NCBI RefSeq assembly: GCF_001523745.2
Contig: NZ_CP013387.1
Span: forward strand, 2,418,001 to 2,482,000
Length of the DNA: 64,000 nt
DNA from: Burkholderia mayonis
GTDB lineage: Bacteria; Pseudomonadota; Gammaproteobacteria; Burkholderiales; Burkholderiaceae
Reading direction: 5' to 3'
Shown here: one piece after another, positions 27,946 to 36,122 of the stretch
Position numbering within the stretch: the first letter of the stretch is position 1
How the letters are laid out: each line of letters begins with the position of its first letter
The notes under the pieces: generated by a model
Database searches by the model: none
What the model saw: only the letters and a program-made list of their open reading frames with translations
What the model was told of the DNA's origin: nothing
Made by a program: the position numbers and the translations under genes

Positions 27946-28938
27946 TTACGACGCTCGATACCAGCCGCTGCGCCGCGCGACGAGATCGCCGTGTACGCAT
28001 GCATGGCCGACGACCGACACATCGCGCGCGCACGCGCTGACCGGATGATCGGCCGCGCCGATACGCGCGCCCGTCAGCCGCAGCAGGCCGCCCGCCGACA
28101 CGACGCCGTCGATGCAGCTCGCTTCGTCGAGCAACACGTCGTGGCGCGCGAACACCGCGCCGTGCAGCAGCGCATCGCACTCGAGCTCGACGCTGTGCGC
28201 CTTCACGCTGCCGAGCAGCACGCAGCCCTCACCGAGCGTCAGCCGGCCTTCGACGATCAGCGTGCCGTGCAGGATCGTGTGCGGCGGCAGGCGGACGTCG
28301 CGCTGCACCAGATAGCGGTCGTGCAGAACGCGATGCGGCACGCCGGACAGGTGGCTCACGATGGACATCGCGCGATGCGGCGTCAGCGCGCCGTCGCGGC
28401 CGAACGCGCGCGCGGTGCGGCCGAACACGATCGGCGTGCCGTGCAGATTCGCGAATCCCCCGCAACCGTTCAGGCGCACTGTCTGCCCGATCACCGCGCC
28501 GCGCACGAGCGTGTTGTCGATGTCGACGCTCGGCGCGTACGCGAACCCGCCGAGCGTCGCGCCCGCGCGAATCTCGATGCGCACCTCGGCGAACGCGTAC
28601 GCGGCTTGCGAGCCCGCTCCGAGCGCGATCGTCCGGTCCGCGTACAGCACGCCGTCGCGCCGCTCGCCGCGCGCGAGGCTAAGCGCATCGACGTGCTCGA
28701 CGCGCAGGCCGAGCGCCTGCCACGGCGGCGCCGCGCCGCCCTGCGCGGGCGGCTCGCCGCGCACGTTCGCGCGCAGCGCATCGAGCCACTGCGCGGCGCG
28801 GCGCGGATAGTCGATGAACGGGCCGTCGCCGATCGGCAGCGCGTCGACGTCGCTGCGCTTCACCAGTTCGTTCAGGAGCGGCAGGAACGGCAGGCCTAGC
28901 ATCCCCGCTACCGGCATCATCACGTTGAAGGTCGTCAT
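27946..28938 (-). CDS. Bactofilin-like/polymer-forming protein of exopolysaccharide locus
   Basis: This is a 330-residue protein with a hydrophobic N-terminus (MPVAGMLGLPFLPLL) and a long right-handed beta-helix-like body. Short repeats such as LPPHTILHGTLIVEGRLTLGEGCVLLGSVKAHSVE recall bactofilins and hexapeptide-repeat scaffolds. It may organise the secretion machinery at the membrane or bind the polymer. It starts 3 bases after the GT2 synthase stop, so the two are translationally linked. No catalytic motif is evident. The function is inferred from fold impression and position. Confidence 0.7.
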   Translation of the reverse strand: MTTFNVMMPVAGMLGLPFLPLLNELVKRSDVDALPIGDGPFIDYPRRAAQWLDALRANVRGEPPAQGGAAPPWQALGLRVEHVDALSLARGERRDGVLYADRTIALGAGSQAAYAFAEVRIEIRAGATLGGFAYAPSVDIDNTLVRGAVIGQTVRLNGCGGFANLHGTPIVFGRTARAFGRDGALTPHRAMSIVSHLSGVPHRVLHDRYLVQRDVRLPPHTILHGTLIVEGRLTLGEGCVLLGSVKAHSVELECDALLHGAVFARHDVLLDEASCIDGVVSAGGLLRLTGARIGAADHPVSACARDVSVVGHACVHGDLVARRSGWYRAS

Positions 28939-28941
28939 CGC

Positions 28942-30573
28942 TCATCGTCCCGATTTCAACGGCCGGCGAAAGCGCTCGGTCTTGTCCCAACGCAACTCGC
29001 GACGCAGCAGCACGTCGAGCGCGAGCCCCCACAGCGCGGCGACGACCGCCGCGATCGTCACGCAGAATCCGACGACGTTCACCGGCACGAGCCGCAATCG
29101 CGTCGCGCGGCCGTCGAGGCGCGCCGCGACGACGATCTCGAAGAACACGCCGAAGTTGCCGAACGTACCGAAGGCGAAGAGCGCGAACACGGACATGAGC
29201 AGGCCGAGCGCGAGCGAATCGATGCCGTTCGTCAGATAGAGCGCGAGCGCGACGCCCCACGCGAGCGCGAGCAGCGCGGGCATCACGAACACGCCGAGCA
29301 GCAGCGCGCCGTCGAGGCGGCAGCGTCGCGACATCACCGGGCTGCACAACAGCGGAATCAGATAACGGAACAGCGTCTGGTTGTGGCCCTTCGCCCAGCG
29401 GGTGAGCTGACGCGCGCGCACGGGCCAGCGCTCCGGCACTTCCTCGTAGCACTCCGCATGGTTCAGGTAGACGGTGCGCCAGTCGCTCAGCAGCAGCCGG
29501 TAGGTCATGTCGGTGTCTTCGGCGAGCGTGTCGTCGCGCCAGCCGCCGACCGCATCGAGCGCGCTCTTGCGGACCCCGCCGACCGTGCCGCCGTACTGCG
29601 GCACGAGGCCGAGGTTGTTGCGCGCCTGCTGGTTGACCTGATAGCCGCCCGCACGCTCCAGATCGAGGAGGCGCGCAAGCAGATTGCGATTGGCGTTCTG
29701 CGGCACGACGCGGCCCATCACCGCGCCCACTTCCGGATCGAAGAACGGCGCGACCAGCTCCTTGAGCAGGCCCGGGCGCGGCAGATAGTCGGCGTCGAAC
29801 ACGACCATGATGTCGCCGCGAATCTCGCGCAGCGCGTCCTTCAGCGCCGCCGCCTTGCCCGGCTTGCCGCTCTCGCGGTGAAACGGCTTAATGAGATCGG
29901 GCGCGAGCGCCTGCACGCCGTCGATCAGCGCGCGCGTGTCGTCGGTCGAGCGGTCGTTGACCGGAATGATCGTCAGCCGGTCGCGCGGATAAGTCGTCGC
30001 GAGCAGCGCCATCAAGCAATCGACGACGACCGCCTCCTCGTTGTGCGCGGCGACGAACACCGTAATCTCCGGCCAGTCCGCGTGCGTGATCGCGCAGTAC
30101 GGCGCGTGCTGCGGCTTGAACAGGCGATCGAGACTGAACACGTAGTGGCGCGCCGCGTAGATGCAGGTCAGCAGCGCGAACATCCACAGATAGGCCGTGC
30201 ACAGCGCGGCGGCAATACCGCTGCCGGACGCGGACTGCGCGCCGGCGGCAGGCGGACGGACGGCCGCGAACGGCGGTCTCGCCGTATCGAACGGCGCGGG
30301 CCCGGCGGGCGGAAAAGCAATCGCATCCGCATCTGCGTCCGCATCCGCATCCGCATCCGCATCCGCATTTGCGTCCGCGACCGCGTTCGGCCGGCTCGGC
30401 TCGGCGAACGCGCGGACATGCAAGGCTGTCTCTGCCGCGCGCATGAGCGGAACCGCCGCGAGCGATGCGGACGCCGGCCGCATTGCGGTATCGCGCACGG
30501 CCAGCGAGCACGCGAACACGATCAGCAGCAGCACGCATTCCACGCACAACGACATCGCCCGCCTGTTCTTCAT
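28942..30573 (-). CDS. GT2-family processive glycosyltransferase (polysaccharide synthase)
   Basis: The protein has 543 residues from the ATG at 30573. A first membrane helix (11-25) is followed by a repetitive Ala-Asp linker (about 66-84) and another helix near 121-140. The GT2 catalytic domain has VNDRSTDD at 205-212, the DXD-like FDAD at 259-262, AEDTD near 351-355 and the processive signature QLTRW at 389-393. At least three C-terminal helices then form the membrane channel. This is the PgaC/HasA/cellulose-synthase layout, so it should polymerise a UDP-sugar and move the chain across the inner membrane. With glmS and wecB nearby, UDP-GlcNAc or UDP-ManNAc is the likely donor. It is the first gene of the minus-strand operon. 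Confidence 0.9.
   Translation of the reverse strand: MKNRRAMSLCVECVLLLIVFACSLAVRDTAMRPASASLAAVPLMRAAETALHVRAFAEPSRPNAVADANADADADADADADADAIAFPPAGPAPFDTARPPFAAVRPPAAGAQSASGSGIAAALCTAYLWMFALLTCIYAARHYVFSLDRLFKPQHAPYCAITHADWPEITVFVAAHNEEAVVVDCLMALLATTYPRDRLTIIPVNDRSTDDTRALIDGVQALAPDLIKPFHRESGKPGKAAALKDALREIRGDIMVVFDADYLPRPGLLKELVAPFFDPEVGAVMGRVVPQNANRNLLARLLDLERAGGYQVNQQARNNLGLVPQYGGTVGGVRKSALDAVGGWRDDTLAEDTDMTYRLLLSDWRTVYLNHAECYEEVPERWPVRARQLTRWAKGHNQTLFRYLIPLLCSPVMSRRCRLDGALLLGVFVMPALLALAWGVALALYLTNGIDSLALGLLMSVFALFAFGTFGNFGVFFEIVVAARLDGRATRLRLVPVNVVGFCVTIAAVVAALWGLALDVLLRRELRWDKTERFRRPLKSGR
30323..30382. repeat. Hexanucleotide tandem repeat in the GT2 synthase gene
   Basis: There are about ten units of GCATCC and one- or two-base variants. 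Read in the gene's direction they encode alternating Ala-Asp. The array is in frame, so slippage changes linker length by two residues per unit. Confidence 0.88.
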
Positions 30574-31818
30574 GCTCGTGTCCCCGTGCCCGCGTCGGCA
30601 GCGGCTCGCGCTCGCCCCCCGCACGGACTTGCAAAAGGAAACCGGCGCTGAGTGCCGCGCGCGTGTCGCATGTCGCGCGTCGCCGTTCGTCGCGCCGCGT
30701 CGCGGAACATGCGCCGCGACGCCGGGTTTCCGGTTTCGTCACATCGGCCGTTCCTTTGGTGTGCTGTTGTCGAATCGCGTCGGAACGGGCGTGTGGTGGT
30801 TCAAAGCAAAGGACGAGCCATCGTGCGGAAACGACCGCGCGGCAACGATTTCGCGGCGAAGTCGGGGACCGCGCACCGACTCGGGCGCAGCGTTTTGATT
30901 CACCGACGAATCAACGTCGAGGCAGCCGCCGCCGACACCGCCTCGCGCATCGTGCGCGTGCGCGCGCTCGCAAGCAGTCGCGAAGCGCCCGCGCGCCGCC
31001 GTGGCGACGCGCGCGCGAATCGACTTCGCCATGCTCGAGCCCCCGTCGTTAGCGCGGACGATTGGCGCCTGCGCACGCCCGGCGCGCGTCTCCCGCGTCC
31101 ATGAGCATCGCAGCATGGCCGCGTTTCAGAATCGCAACGTTTCGCGACGGCGGCGGCGACGGCGCGCTTTCGGCCCGCCACGACCGGGAAATCCCTGACG
31201 AAATGCGCCGCGCGACAGGCGCGTCGCCCGTCCGCTCGACGATCGTCCATGCGCGCCGGAGCCAAGCGCCTCAAAGATACTCGGCGGACGCCGCACCCCA
31301 TGCGCGCGCAGCGCGCCGCAACCGCATTTGTGCACCGCTCCAACGCGGCGCACGACGCGCGCCGCGCCGCGCCGCGCCGCGCAATGCGATCGCGCGCCGT
31401 AACAGCGGCGAGACGTTCCGACGCGCCGGAACGGCGCATCGCGCCGCACGGCAAGGCTGCGACGACGCTGGTTTGAATATTGCTGAATGGCAAGCGACGC
31501 AGTGCGTCGCATGCGGCGCGCGCAGACGTGCGTGGCGCGCGCTGCCGATCCCCGACATCACGAGGAGCGATTCATGACGTGACAGCCCCATCGCCACGGA
31601 CCAGCCAGCCGGCCGCGACGCGATTCGCACGACGAATCACCGCGGACATGCTGTGCACGGATGTCGAAACACCGTCGCGTCGCGTAGCGGACCGCCTGTT
31701 CGAGCCTGACGGCGCGACACGGTCCGCGCGCAACGCTCGCTCGCACGCCAGCTTTGCGACACGCGGCCGCTTCGCCGCGTGCCGGATCGACTGGAACAAC
31801 CGCGAATCGGGGACCAGG
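30574..31818. other. Divergent non-coding stretch between synthase and wecB
   Basis: These 1,245 bases are very GC-rich; open frames are arginine/alanine-rich and unsupported. A short (GCCGC)n run lies near 31361-31382. Promoters of the exopolysaccharide operon (left) and wecB (right) should lie here, but I cannot point to convincing hexamers. Confidence 0.45.
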
Positions 31819-33033
31819 ATGAAGAAGATCTTGCTTGCGTTCGGCACTCGTCCCGAAGCCATCAAAATGGCACCGCTCGTGCGTGCGCTGCAGGCGCGAA
31901 CCGACGTCGACGCAAAAGTGTGCGTGACCGCGCAACACCGTCAGATGCTCGACCAGGTGCTCCAGCTGTTCGACATCACGCCCGCGTACGACCTGAACCT
32001 GATGCGGCAAAGCCAGACGCTGACCGACGTGACGACGGGCATCCTTCAGACGATCGGCGCCGTGTTCAACGACTTCGATCCGGACGTCGTGCTCGTGCAC
32101 GGCGACACGACGACGACGCTCGCGGTGAGCCTCGCCGCTTTCTACCGCTACCTGCCGATCGGCCACGTCGAAGCGGGGCTGCGCAGCGGCGACATCTGGT
32201 CGCCGTGGCCCGAGGAATTGAACCGGCGCGTGACGGATGCGGTGTCGTCGTGGCACTTCGCGCCGACCGAGCGCGCGCAGCACAACCTGTTCAGTGAAGG
32301 CGTGCCGACGGAAGGCGTCGTACTGACAGGCAATACCGTAATCGACGCGCTGCACGACGTGAAGCACATGCTCGACGCCGACGCGCCGCTCGCATGCGAG
32401 ATCGCCGCGCAGTTTCCGTTTCTCGGCCGCGACGAGCGCGTCATACTGATCACCGGCCATCGGCGCGAGAGCTTCGGCAAGCCGTTCGAGCATTTCTGCG
32501 ACGCGCTGCGCACGCTCGCGCTCCGCTATCCGGACGTGCGCTTCGTCTACCCGCTGCATCTGAATCCGAACGTGCAAAGACCGGCGCATTCGCTGCTCGA
32601 CGGCCTGTCGAACGTTCATCTGATCGCGCCACAGGAGTATCTGTCGTTCGTGTTCCTGATGTCGCGCGCGCATTTCATCATCACCGATTCGGGCGGCATC
32701 CAGGAAGAAGGGCCCGCGCTCGGCAAGCCCGTGCTCGTCACGCGCGAGACGACCGAGCGGCCGGAGGCGATCCAGGCGGGCACCGCGCGGCTCGTCGGCA
32801 CGAATACCGAGCGAATCGTCGACGAGGCGTCGCGGCTTCTCGACGACGACGACGCATACGACGAGATGTCGCGCGCGACGAATCCGTACGGTGACGGCCA
32901 TGCGAGCGAGCGGATCGTCCATGCGCTGCTCAACATGCCGTGTGCGGGCGCGGCGACGCGCTTCCCGCTCGCCGCCATCGAAGCGCCATGCAATGCGCTT
33001 GCGCTCGGCCTGCACGCACTGAGGTCCGCGTGA
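31819..33033 (+). CDS. wecB: UDP-N-acetylglucosamine 2-epimerase (non-hydrolysing)
   Basis: The protein has 404 residues. It opens [19 protein letters not shown], with the hallmark GTRPE(A/I)IK motif, and carries [23 protein letters not shown] and DSGGIQEE segments of the WecB/MnaA fold. It interconverts UDP-GlcNAc and UDP-ManNAc in the cytoplasm. The ATG at 31819 is preceded by GGACCAGG. A longer frame exists upstream, but its composition is non-coding. The last 25 residues are a non-conserved extension. It is transcribed away from the exopolysaccharide operon and probably supplies ManNAc-type precursor for the polymer. Confidence 0.95.
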   Translation: MKKILLAFGTRPEAIKMAPLVRALQARTDVDAKVCVTAQHRQMLDQVLQLFDITPAYDLNLMRQSQTLTDVTTGILQTIGAVFNDFDPDVVLVHGDTTTTLAVSLAAFYRYLPIGHVEAGLRSGDIWSPWPEELNRRVTDAVSSWHFAPTERAQHNLFSEGVPTEGVVLTGNTVIDALHDVKHMLDADAPLACEIAAQFPFLGRDERVILITGHRRESFGKPFEHFCDALRTLALRYPDVRFVYPLHLNPNVQRPAHSLLDGLSNVHLIAPQEYLSFVFLMSRAHFIITDSGGIQEEGPALGKPVLVTRETTERPEAIQAGTARLVGTNTERIVDEASRLLDDDDAYDEMSRATNPYGDGHASERIVHALLNMPCAGAATRFPLAAIEAPCNALALGLHALRSA

Positions 33034-33545
33034 ACGTGATCGTCTGGCGGCACGCGGGCCGCGGCGTCTGTGCGAGCGCCCGGGCGGGCGAGGTCTGCGG
33101 GTGCGCGCGCGGCTGCCATCCGGTGATCGGGCGGCGGCGGGTCGCGTCGCTGCCCGGACGGATCGGCGGCGGATGCGGCGGGTGCTGCTGCGGACATGGG
33201 CCGCGCGCGACACAATGTCCGGCGGGCCGGTGTTGTCGGCAGAGGTGATGCGGGACGTGTGAGAGGGGGATGCGCGAGACGAGGCGAGGCGTGCGTCGTG
33301 ACGCGTCATGCATCGCGTGACGCAGCGATTGTGCGATTTGGCGACGCAGCGCGATGCAAACGCGATTGCGCGCGTGACCGTGCATGCGCATGCGCGTCGA
33401 ACGAAACGCCGAAAACGAGGGAAGATCCGCCGCCGTCCCGTCCGTTGCGCCGGACGAGCGACAAGCGCTGCATGAAGCAGAACGCGGATGAAAGCGCCCG
33501 CCCGTCAGGGCGTTGCTGCGCCGTTCATCCGCGTCCGATGTGCGT
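33034..33545. other. Intergenic stretch between wecB and tRNA-Val
   Basis: No gene is supported. The right end holds a long stem-loop at 33482-33534 that lies just past the tRNA 3' end. Confidence 0.5.
33482..33534 (-). terminator. Stem-loop downstream of tRNA-Val
   Basis: An 11-bp perfect stem (ACGCGGATGAA/TTCATCCGCGT) encloses a second hairpin (CGCCC-GTCA-GGGCG). It lies 11 bases past the CCA end of the tRNA on the same strand. There is no clear T-run, so termination is likely but not certain. Confidence 0.6.
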
Positions 33546-33622
33546 TGGTAGGCTCGATTGGATTCGAACCAACGACCCCCACCATGTCAAGGTGGTGCTC
33601 TAACCAACTGAGCTACGAGCCT
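33546..33622 (-). tRNA. tRNA-Val (anticodon GAC)
   Basis: It folds as a 77-base cloverleaf with a 7-bp acceptor stem (AGGCTCG/CGAGCCT), D-arm GCTC...GAGC, anticodon stem CCACC/GGTGG with loop TTGACAT (anticodon GAC), a standard GGTTCGAATCC T-arm and discriminator A. The CCA end is encoded. A strong promoter lies directly upstream. Confidence 0.97.
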
Positions 33623-34017
33623 GTGTGAGGCGCGAATTATAGAGAGCCTCTCGCGGGCGCACAAGCCCTTTTGTGAAAAATTCCACCGATACGAACGTGC
33701 TTGCCGACAATGCCCGCGCGACTAGGTGAAATCTCTAGCGCACGTGGCGGCAACGCCAGCGCACGTGTCAATCGCGCGAATTTTCTTCCGATGCCGCGTG
33801 CCTACGCTTCGTTCATCCGGCCGGCGAACGATCGCAACGATATCCGCGCTTCGACGTTTTCCGCTTCGCCCATCCATCGCAGGAGACATCATGCCAGGCC
33901 TTTCGAACGCATCGGCAACAAGTGCCGCCATCGGCGCCGACAGCGCGCGCCGGCAGTTCCGTCAGGGCGTCGCGCGGCCGGCGGGCTGACGCCGCGCCGC
34001 CGGCGAGGGCGTGCGGC
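33623..34017. other. Intergenic stretch between tRNA-Val and nhaR
   Basis: Apart from the tRNA promoter at its left end I see nothing that can be supported. No integrase or island boundary is attached to the tRNA. Confidence 0.5.
33636..33664 (-). promoter_or_regulatory. Promoter of tRNA-Val
   Basis: On the minus strand TTGTGC (33659-33664) and a consensus TATAAT (33636-33641) are separated by 17 bases. The -10 is followed by a GC-rich discriminator (TCGCGCC), typical of stringently controlled stable-RNA promoters. Confidence 0.85.
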
Positions 34018-34902
34018 TCAGCGCCGCTCCGCCGCGGCCAGTATCTGCGCGACCAGCGGATGATGCTGCCCGCGATGCGACCGGATCGCATGGATCTCCT
34101 CGGTCACGCCTTGCGCGCGCCCGAGCCGCCGCAACCCGCGCAGCAGCGCGACGTCGCCCGCGCCCGGCTCGCTCAGCGGAAACACGCCGAGGCCGCGCGC
34201 GGCGAACACGGCCATCAGCGCGCTGTCCTCGAACTCGCCGATGATCCGCGGCCGAATGCCGTGCGCGTCGAACCAGCGGTCGAGCCGCGAGCGCAGCGCC
34301 GCGTGCGCGGTCGGCAGCAGCACCGGCAAGTCGGCCAGGCACTGCGGAAAGCGACCGCGCGCCGCCGACGACACGATCGCCGCCGGCCCGTACCAGTCGA
34401 CGGGCGACGCAACGATCTGCTCGCTCGTCAGCCGCAGGTTCGCGCGGCGCGGCGCCGGCTCGCCCGCGAGCACCAGATCGAGGCGATGCAGCGCGAGCTC
34501 GGCGAGCAGTTCCTCGTATTCGCCGTCGTGACACAGCAGCCGCAGCGACGGCGCCGTAAGCGCGGGCTCGAGCACGGCGTGCGCGGTGAGCTTCGAGATG
34601 CCGTCGGTGAGCCCGACCGCGAGCCGCGCGCCCTCGCCGCGCGCCGCTTCGCGCACCTCGTCCTCAATGCGCTGTCCGATCCGGAAGATCTCCTCGGCGC
34701 GCGCGAACGCGGCCTGCCCCGCGTCCGTCATCGTCACGCCGCGCCCCGCCGGCTTCAGCAACGGGTGCCCGATCGATTTTTCCAGCTCGCGCACCTGCGC
34801 GCTGATCGTCTGCACCGCCATGTCGAGCCGAGCGGCCGCGCGGGCGAAGCCGCCTTCCTTCACGACGACCCAGAAGTAATACAGATGGCGAAAGTTCAGC
34901 AT
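34018..34902 (-). CDS. nhaR: LysR-family transcriptional activator, NhaR type
   Basis: The gene encodes 294 residues from the ATG at 34902, which has an AGAGG ribosome-binding site; an in-frame ATG seven codons upstream is a weaker choice. The N-terminal winged helix (LNFRHLYYFWVVVKEGGFARAA) and the SAQVRELEKSIGHPLL helix match NhaR closely, and a LysR substrate-binding domain follows. In enterobacteria NhaR activates nhaA, osmC and pga genes in response to sodium and alkali; the effector here is unknown. It is divergent from the TerC-family gene, with a perfect inverted repeat between them that is the obvious operator. Confidence 0.88.
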   Translation of the reverse strand: MLNFRHLYYFWVVVKEGGFARAAARLDMAVQTISAQVRELEKSIGHPLLKPAGRGVTMTDAGQAAFARAEEIFRIGQRIEDEVREAARGEGARLAVGLTDGISKLTAHAVLEPALTAPSLRLLCHDGEYEELLAELALHRLDLVLAGEPAPRRANLRLTSEQIVASPVDWYGPAAIVSSAARGRFPQCLADLPVLLPTAHAALRSRLDRWFDAHGIRPRIIGEFEDSALMAVFAARGLGVFPLSEPGAGDVALLRGLRRLGRAQGVTEEIHAIRSHRGQHHPLVAQILAAAERR

Positions 34903-34927
34903 CGCGCCCTCTTGCGTTGTCATCGAA

Positions 34928-34978
34928 GCTTCGTAAAAACCGAACTATAAATCAGTTTTCTACTGGTTTTTACGAAGC
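34928..34978. promoter_or_regulatory. Perfect 14-bp inverted repeat between nhaR and the TerC-family gene
   Basis: GCTTCGTAAAAACC (34928-34941) pairs exactly with 34965-34978 around a 23-base AT-rich spacer, which itself contains CAGT/ACTG. A CGAAGCTTCG palindrome overlaps the left edge. LysR-type regulators use such dyads to control divergent genes; the link to NhaR is inferred. Confidence 0.6.
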
Positions 34979-35038
34979 GAGAAAGCGCCGATCATCACGG
35001 CTTCGACATTCGATTGACGACCCGATTCGACAACCCTC

Positions 35039-35794
35039 ATGGACTACCTACTGACCCTCGCCGCCGATCCCGCTGTCTGGGCCGCGCTCGTGACGCTCGT
35101 CGCGATGGAAATCGTGCTCGGCATCGACAACCTGATCTTCATCTCGATCCTGAGCAACAAGCTGCCGGAAGCGCTGCGCGCGCGCACGCAGCGTCTCGGC
35201 ATCGGCCTCGCGCTGATTCTCCGTCTCGCACTGCTCGGCACGGTCGCGTGGATCGCGCGGCTCACCGAACCGGTGTTCACGCTGTTCGACCATGCGTTCT
35301 CGTGGCGCGATCTGATCCTGATTTCGGGCGGCCTGTTCCTCGTGTGGAAGGCGACGAAGGAGATGCACCACCACGTGTCGAATGACGGCTCGGACGAAGC
35401 CTGCTCGACGAACGCCGTCGGCCTGACGATGTGGGCCGCCGTCAGTCAGATCCTCGTGCTCGACATCGTGTTCTCGATCGACAGCATCGTCACCGCGGTC
35501 GGCATGACGACGCACATCCCGATCATGTTCGTCGCGGTGATCGCGGCCGTCACGGCGATGCTGTTCGCGGCCGGCCCGCTGTCGCGCTTCATCGACCGCA
35601 ATCCGGCGATCGTGGTGCTCGCGCTGAGCTTCCTGATGATGATCGGCACGACGCTGATCGCGGAAGGCTTCGGCGCGCACGTGCCGAAGGGCTACATCTA
35701 CGCGGCGATGGCATTCTCCGCGTTCGTCGAAGGGATGAACATGCTGGCGCGGCGCGCGAAGACGAAGCATGCGAAACGAATCGCCGCGGAGTGA
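35039..35794 (+). CDS. TerC-family integral membrane protein
   Basis: This is a 251-residue protein with seven or so membrane helices. The TerC signatures EIVLGIDNL (acidic residues 24 and 30) and DIVFSIDSI are both present, and these acids are thought to bind a metal ion. Related proteins export manganese or contribute to tellurite resistance and membrane homeostasis. No yybP-ykoY-type riboswitch is recognisable in the short leader. It is divergent from nhaR and probably under its control. A GC-rich hairpin follows the gene. Confidence 0.92.
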   Translation: MDYLLTLAADPAVWAALVTLVAMEIVLGIDNLIFISILSNKLPEALRARTQRLGIGLALILRLALLGTVAWIARLTEPVFTLFDHAFSWRDLILISGGLFLVWKATKEMHHHVSNDGSDEACSTNAVGLTMWAAVSQILVLDIVFSIDSIVTAVGMTTHIPIMFVAVIAAVTAMLFAAGPLSRFIDRNPAIVVLALSFLMMIGTTLIAEGFGAHVPKGYIYAAMAFSAFVEGMNMLARRAKTKHAKRIAAE

Positions 35795-35860
35795 CGCGCC
35801 GCGGCGGGTTGTGAACCGTTGCGCGGTTCGGCTCGTTCGCGCCGCGCGATGCGAAACGTT

Positions 35861-35887
35861 GCGCGGTCCGGTTCGGCCGGACCGCGC
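35861..35887 (+). terminator. Strong GC-rich hairpin after the TerC-family gene
   Basis: GCGCGGTCCGG and its exact complement flank a TTCGG loop. It is 67 bases past the stop codon. No T-run follows. It could end terC transcription or structure the leader of the next small gene. Confidence 0.55.
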
Positions 35888-35938
35888 GGCGGGAATCGAA
35901 GCGCGGCTCGTCCGCGCGCCCTCGAAAGGTGTGGGACG

Positions 35939-36121
35939 ATGCAATGCCCTGTTTGCGTGACGCTCGATCTGTCGGTGACCGAACGGCAATCGATCGAAAT
36001 CGACTACTGCCCGACGTGCCGCGGCGTATGGCTCGATCGAGGCGAACTCGACAAGCTGATCGCCCGGTCCGACGACGATGCGCTCGAGCGTCGGCGCGAT
36101 GCGGCGCGCGGCGCGACCTGA
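35939..36121 (+). CDS. TFIIB-type zinc-ribbon miniprotein
   Basis: This is a 60-residue protein with two CXXC knuckles, CPVC at 3-6 and CPTC at 24-27, and the DYCPTCRGVWLDRGELDKL segment typical of zf-TFIIB (PF13453) miniproteins. These are common in proteobacteria, bind zinc and have no settled role. The ATG at 35939 is preceded by GGGAC. A longer upstream frame is non-coding by composition. It is convergent with the PLP lyase gene, whose stop is 1 base away. Confidence 0.85.
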   Translation: MQCPVCVTLDLSVTERQSIEIDYCPTCRGVWLDRGELDKLIARSDDDALERRRDAARGAT

Positions 36122-36122
36122 T

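Noticed and set aside
25640..28180. 846-codon minus-strand frame across the exopolysaccharide locus
   Set aside because: It overlaps three well-supported genes in another frame and is arginine-rich throughout; only its last 52 codons are kept, as a tentative small gene.
33546..34017. tRNA-Val as a genomic-island attachment site
   Set aside because: No integrase, no repeated tRNA 3' end and no island-like genes are visible on either side.
34903..35038. yybP-ykoY-type manganese riboswitch upstream of the TerC-family gene
   Set aside because: The leader is short and shows a simple dyad, not the multi-stem riboswitch fold.
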